A stretch of 64,000 bases of DNA from Helopsaltes ochotensis (Eukaryota > Chordata > Aves > Passeriformes > Locustellidae), in NCBI GenBank assembly GCA_013400155.1, contig VXBM01000096.1, positions 408,663 through 472,662 of the forward strand. The letters run 5' to 3'. A model generated the notes under the pieces. That model had not been told where the DNA came from and did not search any database. It saw only the letters and a list, made by a program, of their open reading frames with translations. Below are positions 56,901 through 64,000 of this stretch, one piece after another; the first letter of the stretch is position 1, and every line of letters starts with the position of its first letter. Made by a program: the position numbers and the translations under genes.

Positions 56901-59735
56901 AAACCCTGCCAAACAAACTGGGAGAACCTGGGGGCTGAGAAGGTGTGGGGGAGGTCAGTCTGTGGCTGAGGATGGGGGAAGTCAGGACAGCTATGGAACT
57001 TCGTCACTGGTAGGCTTTTTCACTAACATGACTCAGTCATGTCCAGCCTGAGGTTTCCAGGGCTAACTAGCCACATTTTCCCCACAGCGGGGTTTTTGTT
57101 CTTGTTTTATGTTTATTTGGTAACCAGGAAGGCCACAGTGATTTCCACTGTGCTGTCCCTCCACAGAGCCCATGAGCTTTTCCTAAAGTCATTAGGAATA
57201 TCTCTTGGCTGATCCAGGCCAAATTTTACTGTTATTATTAAGTCATGAAGCAATTCATGAATTGTCTCTATTATGAATCCCATTTAAATTATTAATATAG
57301 GAATATGCCTTTTATACATGTTCTCTGTAAACCCTGTGCTCTGGAGGCTTTCTAGTGCTCATTCCAACCAGCTCTTCTCCCTCCATAATTAATGCTCTTC
57401 TCTGCATCAACTTCTCCCAAAGACAGCACTGCAGGATGCACCCAGTCTTGTTGCGCATCCCAGCATCAGTATTTTACCCAGAAATAGTATATAACACCAA
57501 AATATACAGCACTGAAGCATGGTGCAGAAGCCCCATGGTAATGAATTCTTGGAGTGCTTTCCTATCCAGCTGCTCCTGGGCATATCCGTCTCTCTACACA
57601 GGGAAGAGTTCTGGGCCCTACAGGAAAGCCAAGGGGGGTGTGGGCAGGGAAATTTCCCCCAGGAAAGGAGGTGACCCAGATCTTCTGGCCCAGAGATTTC
57701 TGCCTCCCAACATGCCCCCAGATCCTGTGCAAGCTCCCAGCTCACAAGGCTGCTCTGAATGTACAAGTGACCTGCAAACAGCCCAGGCAGGGAGGAGGGA
57801 GAAATCTCTCACTGCGGATCTGGGTTCAGGTTGCTGCCTCTCAGTGCACAGGTCTCTGCAGCAGCCTGCATCTGCAGAGGTGCAGGACTCCCTCCTGCCA
57901 ACAGCTCTGCTCAGCAGGTCAGGCTTTTCCCAGGACAGGTTCAGCATTTGGGATGTGTTTTCCAAGGGAAAATGCTGATTCACTAAAGCAAGCATTCACT
58001 GAAGTGTATCAGCATGAACAGGCTCCAGGCAGGTTGTGGGGTGGTGCTTTATGCAAGGCAGGATGCTGACTTCCTGCCAGTCCACATCCCTGCATTGTTT
58101 GTTGTCCTTAAGCTCCTCGGCTTTTGATTTTAGCCCACTTCTTTGGGATCTGTGGGGTGCAGGAAGCATGGTGCCAGATGCTCTGAATCCCACATGGACT
58201 CCCAGGATATGGAATCAGGCCTTGATCTGCTGGGGCTGCTCAGGCGTTTGATTAAACACATTCCTTCACACTCATCCTGTGTTTCACAAGGGGAAGTGCA
58301 GCGCCTGACGTAGTGCCAGGGTTGGTTACACCCCAGGGCACTTTGGGACAGGAGAGGGATAGGACTGGATGTGCACAGAGGCTGTCATGCATAATGGGGA
58401 GGTACTGAAGGACCTTCAGGGTGGAGACAAAGGACTGAGGTGTCACAGGATGGAGCAAGCAACACAAACCAAGCAAGGGAAAGCACTTCTGCAGCAGAAG
58501 TGGATGCAGAGAGTGGGGAGGTTTAGTCCCAGCACCTCACTGGCTTATTCCTGCAGCCTCAAGAGTGACAGGGGACCAGTAAAAGAGGGGACACTCTGTG
58601 TTTGCCACAACTGCAGGAACACCCCTGTCCTGAAAGACAAAGCCCCAAACCACTTCTAAGCAAGGAGCTTGGTAGCAGAGTGTTTATTTTAACTCGTGTC
58701 CTGTGAAAGGCTTGGAAGTGCCTCAGTTTCCTGAAAGGATGGGAATGTTTGCCAGTGGCTCTGCAAAAAAAACCCCAGATACCAGCAGAGGGAAGGGAGG
58801 TTCTGTTTGCACTGCAGGTCTCCCTTAGGTCAGGGATTTTGAGGAACACAAGCAGGAGCAGAAGGGAAGATGAGCTCCTCAGAGATGAGGTGTGGGTACC
58901 AGGGTGAGGGGTTGGCAGTGTGGAAGCTGCTTAAGAGATGACAGCTCTGACACCAGCACAGCTCCCTTGTCCCTTCTGCTCGGGGATGGGAGCAGTCTAG
59001 GGCTTCCCATGGAGGCTGGAGAGGCAGAGGGACCCCGCGACTTCAAACACATCACTTTGCGGGAGGGAATGCTGTTGCGTCCATGACATTAAGGCAGCAC
59101 AAAGCCAGCCCAGTTACCTGGCTAGGTTGTGTGGCTGTGGCAGCAGCTGTGTGCAGCAGCTACAGGAGATGCTTTCTTCACTAAACAGTTTTGGAATTAA
59201 TCCAGTGACTCCAAAGTTCTTCCAAATAGGTTTTCCAACAGCCCTGTGTGAGCCAAGGCTGTTTCTGCCTGGAAGCTTCTCGAGCTGGGGTAGGAGCATC
59301 TCACTCCTCACTGCTCACTTTCTGTAACAGGCTGTGCTTTGCTTTCCCTCCCATCTCTCCCCTCTTGGACAGGGTGCAGTGGGTTTCAGGCCTGAAGCTC
59401 ATCCCATGGCACATTTCATTAATTACAGAGATGGACAGAGGGGTGGAAATTCCTCTCTGGGCAAGTGGCAGAACCAAACATGACAGATCTGGGGGCTGGG
59501 TGGATCCTTCTTGATCCTGCTGCATTTGCTGCTACATCCCTCCAGCACACCTATCCAAATGTCTGACCCCCGGCTCCCCCATCACCTGCACCTGCACTGA
59601 TGCCTCTTTATCTGGTCCTTGCAGACAATCTTGGTTGGAGACAGCGGTGTGGGGAAGACGTCTCTGCTGGTCCAGTTTGACCAGGGCAAGTTCATTCCTG
59701 GCTCCTTCTCTGCCACCGTGGGCATTGGGTTTATG
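53965..59735 (+). CDS. RAB37: RAB37, promoter-a first exon plus its P-loop exon
   Basis: First exon 53965-54024 encodes MGARAAGPGEEGYNEDLLHK and splices in phase to 59625-59735, which encodes TILVGDSGVGKTSLLVQFDQ and GKFIPGSFSATVGIGFM. This holds the Rab P-loop G-x-x-x-x-G-K-T/S (GDSGVGKTS) and the start of switch I (the T of SATVGIGF). The remaining exons lie beyond the window. RAB37 is a secretory-granule Rab GTPase close to RAB26. One known mammalian RAB37 isoform starts with this kind of LHKTILVGDSGVGKTSLL sequence. The 5.6-kb intron contains no recognised gene, unlike human, where CD300LF is nested in RAB37. Confidence 0.88.
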
Positions 59736-61559
59736 GTAAGAGCCCAGTCTCTGGTCCCTGGGATGTGCACTCACCCTTAGGGAGCAGCTTTATTTGGGGA
59801 ATTGGAATCTATGAATCTGTGGTAAGCACAAAGAATTGGATACTTTGCTTTGGTGCTGCTGGATGAGGGGTTTGGTTTGGCTGTGTGCTTCTTGGTATAC
59901 TTTGGACTTTGGGAGGGATGAAGGATGGGTAAAGCTCCATATTCCAAAACCCTTGGTGGGGCCATCTCTGAGTGCAGCCTTATGCTTCACACACAGAAAG
60001 CTGCCTTTGGAGCTGCCCTGCTCTGCCAGGGAGATGCCAGACTGTGTCCTGCCTGTGTCCAGCCTGGGGCCCTGGCAAAAAGTCAGGCAGATGGTGGCAG
60101 TGCCTAGGAACAGCACTCAGCTGCCATCCAGAGCTATTTGCAGAGCTGCCATGGGGTCTCAAGTGGCTCTGATGTGTGTGTCCCCTCTCCTGGGGGAGCT
60201 CAGGACAGGGACAGTACTTGGGACCTTACTCCAGAGAAACTGTCATCCCTTCAGCATTGTGACAAGGCTGGAACTCAGCAAGGGGCTGGTACCCATGGGG
60301 ATGTGATTATCCACAGGATTTTTCTTTTTAGTCCAGGGCAGGGAAGCAGGAAAATGTGGCACCAGTGGGAATGGTCTCTGGGGCCAAGCAGCCCAGGGAC
60401 CAGCAGCCAAGGATGCCCCTACCAAACCATGGGCAGACAGAGGAGGCTCAGCCACACCACTGATCTCTGCCAGCTTCCGTCTGCCTCGTTTCTCCCAGAG
60501 CAAATGCCAGTGTGTGGAAGTGATGCTGAGCCAGGCATTTTTCCTGCCTGGGCAACTCCATGAGCTCCAGCACGGTTTGCCATATCCTTCCAGCCCCCTC
60601 CCCATCTTGCTGCAGGGAAGCTCAGCCACTTCCAGGAGCTCCGAGTGCTTCCAGCCTCCAGCTCTGGGCACTTTCCTGGCCAAAAAGCACATAAAAACCA
60701 TAAATCCCCTGGCTGGGTCTGAGTGCAGTTACAGGACTGGAAATACAGGTTCTATTTCCTGGGGGGCAGAGGAAGGCTTGGCTGGTGCAGGAGTGGGCAG
60801 CCCCAGAAGGCGTGGAGGTGGATGCCATTCCAGAGGGCATCTCTGCCACTGGACCTCCTGCAGCCATGTGTGGCCTTCACCTGGAGAGCAGCGAGGGGCA
60901 TAGCTCCACACTGGCACCCTGCACCCCTGAATCCCAGGGGTGTGAGCAGGGATGGTGGTTGCCCTGAGATTAGCCCTGATGTGGGAGAGGTGAGATATTC
61001 CAGCGAAAATAAATGAGGGAGGGCTCAAGGTTCTTGTACATGAAGTGATGCCTGTAAGACTGAAGACCTTGGGCAGCTGTAGTGCATGGACTTGTATGGG
61101 GTTCTACAGGGTGGGGTGTTGGGTAACACAACATCCCCCTCCAGGGATTTCTCCTATATTCCCATGCTTGGGATTTTCCCAAATGAAGTGCAGTAAGAGC
61201 TGGGCCCCAAAGGCTGGTGAAGGATGCAGGGGGCTGCAAGCAGCCAGGGGGAGCGGGAGGCTTGGCAGCCATCCCGGGTGAGAGGCAGGCGCCGCTGAAC
61301 CGGCTCGACACAGCTCGTGGCTTCCGGCTAACGGCTCCTGCTCCGCTTCCCTCCCGGCTTCCCTGCTCACGGTGCCCACCCGGCGCCCAGCTCAGCGCCG
61401 CTGGGACTGCAGCAGATGGGGCAAACCTCCCACCTGGGGTGGGCTGGTGGGGTGGGAGGGAAGCTGCCATCCCTACTGTCCATGCGTGGCAGGGTGGGAT
61501 TTGGCAGCACAGGGGTCTCCAACCCCACATTTCGTGAGGGACGGGGTCACTGTTCATTT

Positions 61560-61881
61560 GTGAGGTGAGCAGTTCCTCTTCTCCCCACCCATGCGTCCGA
61601 AGGGCTGTGCCGGGGCTCTGCCCGCCGTCCGGTGCAGGCAAGCCGCGGGCAAACACAAATACCGAGGGGTGCCCGGTGTGGGGGTGCAGCGGGGCAGGTT
61701 TCCACTCTTCACCCTCTTCCTCCTCATCCCGTGTCCGGGCTGGGCAGGGAGGCGGCCGGGACACGGCCTCGGGGGTGGCATCGGCCGAGGAGGAGGAGGA
61801 AGAGGAGGAGGAAGGCGGGTGGGGCCGCGGCTCCTTCTGGCCCCGCGGCGCCGGGAGTCGGCGGCTCCGCTCGGGCGCACC
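61560..61881 (+). promoter_or_regulatory. RAB37 CpG-island promoter b
   Basis: A second GC-rich, GGAGGAGGA-containing island inside the RAB37 locus, ending at the second start codon. No TATA box seen. Confidence 0.6.
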
Positions 61882-64000
61882 ATGGGCGGCCCCGATGGGG
61901 CGGCGGGGAGCGAGACCCCGGAGGGGAGCGGGGAACCCCCGAAGAGCAGCGGGGATCCCCCGGCGCTGCGCCGGGACTACGAATTGTCCGGCAAGGTGGG
62001 AGGCGGCGCGGGGCGAGCCGGGATGGACTCTCTAAGCTTTATCAGAGGGGAAGGTTTGGGTTCGCCCCTCGGCTCGGGGGAAACAAGAAGGAGTTTAGGA
62101 AGGGTCCCGGGGCCCGCCCGCTTCCTCCGCTGCTGCGATCGTGCCCAGGAAGCGGCCGCGAAACGGGGAAGGAGAAGGGGAAGGAGGCGGCAGCCCCAGC
62201 TGATCCCCCCAGCCCTTCTCTGCCCCGGGAGTCCCCCGATGGAGCAGGTGCGGGGATTGGGGTTTTCCCTCCCCGGGAGGTGGAGATGGGAGGGGGTCCC
62301 TACCCCGGGGGTGCGGGGTGGAGGTCTGTGCCCCGGAGGTGTCCTTGCCCGGCGGTGGCAATAGGAGGAACCAACTGCAGGAACAGGGCTTTGGGGGGCT
62401 CCCGGAGGAGGAGGAGCATGGCCAAACTTTGCCCCCTGAAAGCCTGTCAGACCTCTTCCAGGGCAAGGGGCTCCTGCCAGCCCCGCAGCAGTGCCCTCCA
62501 AGACACAGGGAAGGGGGAGCAGAACCCCATCCAGGCCATCACAGCACCCCAAGGGCTCCGGGGTGGAAGCAGCAGCTGAATCCCAGATCCAGCCCAGGGC
62601 CCCACTTTACCCACACCGCAGCATGCTGCTTGTGAATGTCTCTGCACCCCTGCCAGACCTTGGGGCAGGGGGGAGCCCTCCTTCCTGAGTGTCCCCCTCT
62701 TTCCCATCCCAGCCCAGCCCAGCCCAGGCAAGGGTTGCCCCAGGAAGCACCTTCCTCATCCAAGCAGCTCAGGGGAGGCACAGGACTGATGAACCTTTTA
62801 CCCCTCAAATTTAATATACAGCCCTAGGCTGAGCCCAGCACTGAAACCCCCTGCTGCCTCACTGGCCTATATCCAAAGTGGTCCTGCATGCTGCCACCTT
62901 CTCTAAACTGCTTTTATTCTTTTGCCTTTATCCTCCCCTCTGTGACTCCTCTCCATGGAGGGCAATTTCCTTGCTTGAAGGAGAAAACCAGCTTTCAGCT
63001 TGGTCGAGAGTGAGGTGGAGGCAGAACTGAGCAGTGTTCCCAGCTCCCCACAAGTCCTGGGGAAGGATTTGATCAGCAAAGTGGTAGCAGGAGGCAGAGC
63101 ATTTCCAGCTGCCAGCTTTGGCATTTGCTGTGCTATCCCTGTGGAAGGTGGCCATGGCCTGCTGTGTTTGCCTGACCCAGAGGCAGTGGGGCTGCAGGGA
63201 TTTACTTTGCAAACTCCGGCAACCTGGCAGGGTAGGCAAGCAGGGATGGACCTTCTTGCTGAAGTCCTGCTCACTGCTATTTTTCATAAGATGCACTCAA
63301 GTTAATGGTTGCTGGGCAGGAACAGGTTGCTGCAGGCAGGCAGAAAGCACACAGCATCAGGAAAGGCTGTGCTTATAGAGCCCAGCATTGGTCCTGGCTG
63401 CTACCTGCCTGAGGCCAGAAGTGCTGGAGCGGCTGGAGAGCCTGGGCTGATCCTGTTTGCTTAGCAGGAGGGGAAGGGGACCATGTTTGCTTTGGTGTCT
63501 GCAGCAGGCACCGACAGGGAGAGAGTCCCGGACATGCAGGGTTTGCCCAAGCCATGCATCAGCCCTTGGTCTAGGCACACCCAGGTCAGGGGCAAAGCAT
63601 GGGTGGAGGTGGCTGCACACATTTGGGAACTGTGGCTGGTTCTCTACGAGCCTTCTGGGCTGGGAGATGGCCAGGAGCTGGCTAGGAGATACCTCTTCTT
63701 GCTGCAATACTTGCTTTCACACCAGCTCTTCCCCTCTTTCATGGTTGGGGGCTGCTCTGCTGCCCTGGGGCACCGTTTGGCTGCACCCTCAGGGGTCCCA
63801 TCCTACACCCAGCTCCCACGGGGCTTCCTAGACTCATCACAACCAGCCCTGAGGAAAGAAACGAAGGGAGAGAAGGAACTGGGGAGGGCTCAGCACCAGT
63901 CGGGGTGCTGCTCCCTCTCTGTCCTGCTGACATCTCTCCCTGCGCCCATCTTGCAGGTGATGTTACTTGGAGACTCGGGCGTGGGGAAAACCTGTTTCCT
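61882..64000 (+). CDS. RAB37: RAB37, promoter-b first exon plus alternative P-loop exon (cut by window end)
   Basis: First exon 61882-61995 encodes 38 residues beginning MGGPDGAAGSETPEGSGEPP and ending ALRRDYELSGK. It splices in phase to an exon starting at 63957 (TTGCAG/GTGATG) that reads VMLLGDSGVGKTCF at the window edge. This corresponds to the main mammalian RAB37 N-terminus (YDLTGKVMLLGDTGVGKTCF). The two P-loop exons in this locus are therefore alternatives: each first exon leads to its own copy, and both must join the same downstream exons. The Ser-to-Cys change after the P-loop Thr/Lys (KTS versus KTC) separates them. Confidence 0.92.

Noticed and set aside
61591..62579. Plus-strand frames of 257 and 315 codons over the second RAB37 promoter
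   Set aside because: One includes the true exon 61882-61995 but continues through its donor into GC-rich intron; the other is a shadow frame.
1..64000. tRNA, rRNA, CRISPR arrays, bacterial-type operons
   Set aside because: None seen. The window is eukaryotic, and no cloverleaf with A/B boxes or regularly spaced repeat-spacer structure was recognised by eye.

Overview
This is vertebrate nuclear DNA, almost certainly from a bird and probably a songbird. The evidence is compact introns with GT-AG junctions, CpG-island promoters, many CR1-type LINE 3' ends, and endogenous-retrovirus LTRs of songbird type. The gene order matches two human chromosome-17 neighbourhoods, LRRC59-EME1-MRPL27-XYLT2 (17q21.33) and CD300-RAB37 (17q25.1). 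That fits the avian equivalent of human 17q (chromosome 18 in chicken). Species and chromosome are inferences.

Layout: LRRC59 (+, 762-4348) faces EME1 (-, 11005-6667) tail to tail. EME1 and MRPL27 (+, 11208-14222) share a 202-bp CpG-rich bidirectional promoter with NRF-1-like, CCAAT and YY1-like sites. An unnamed small single-pass membrane protein gene (-, from about 20713 down to about 17356 or beyond) precedes XYLT2 (-). Ten XYLT2 coding exons run from 29080 to 23226; its first exon is absent and most likely lies in the 352-bp N gap at 33804-34155.

From about 34.2 to 43 kb the sequence is rich in repeats: a degenerate TGAATG/TGTGAG tandem array, several CR1 fragments and several LTR-like segments. 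One LTR is a clean solo element (37357-38238) with TG...CA ends and a perfect 6-bp target duplication. It sits inside a minus-strand exon that would otherwise encode the tyrosine-motif tail of an inhibitory receptor. Further tail exons lie at 38684-38550 and 39287-39245.

Upstream on the same strand is a small CD300/CMRF35-like Ig-receptor cluster. Gene A (45616-43008) has an uncharged membrane segment and probably once used, or still uses, the ITIM exons. Gene B (46649-46165) is a pseudogene with an in-frame stop at a conserved Trp and a lost splice acceptor. Gene C (49218-47681) has a Lys in its membrane segment, as expected of an activating receptor that pairs with an ITAM adaptor. RAB37 (+) fills the right end, with two promoters, each followed by its own first exon and its own P-loop exon. 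The window stops inside the second P-loop exon.

LRRC59, EME1, MRPL27 and XYLT2 are housekeeping genes (ER ribosome-associated factor, structure-specific nuclease subunit, mitoribosome protein, proteoglycan-linker enzyme). The CD300/RAB37 half is immune and secretory, and it carries the birth-and-death evolution and retroviral insertions.
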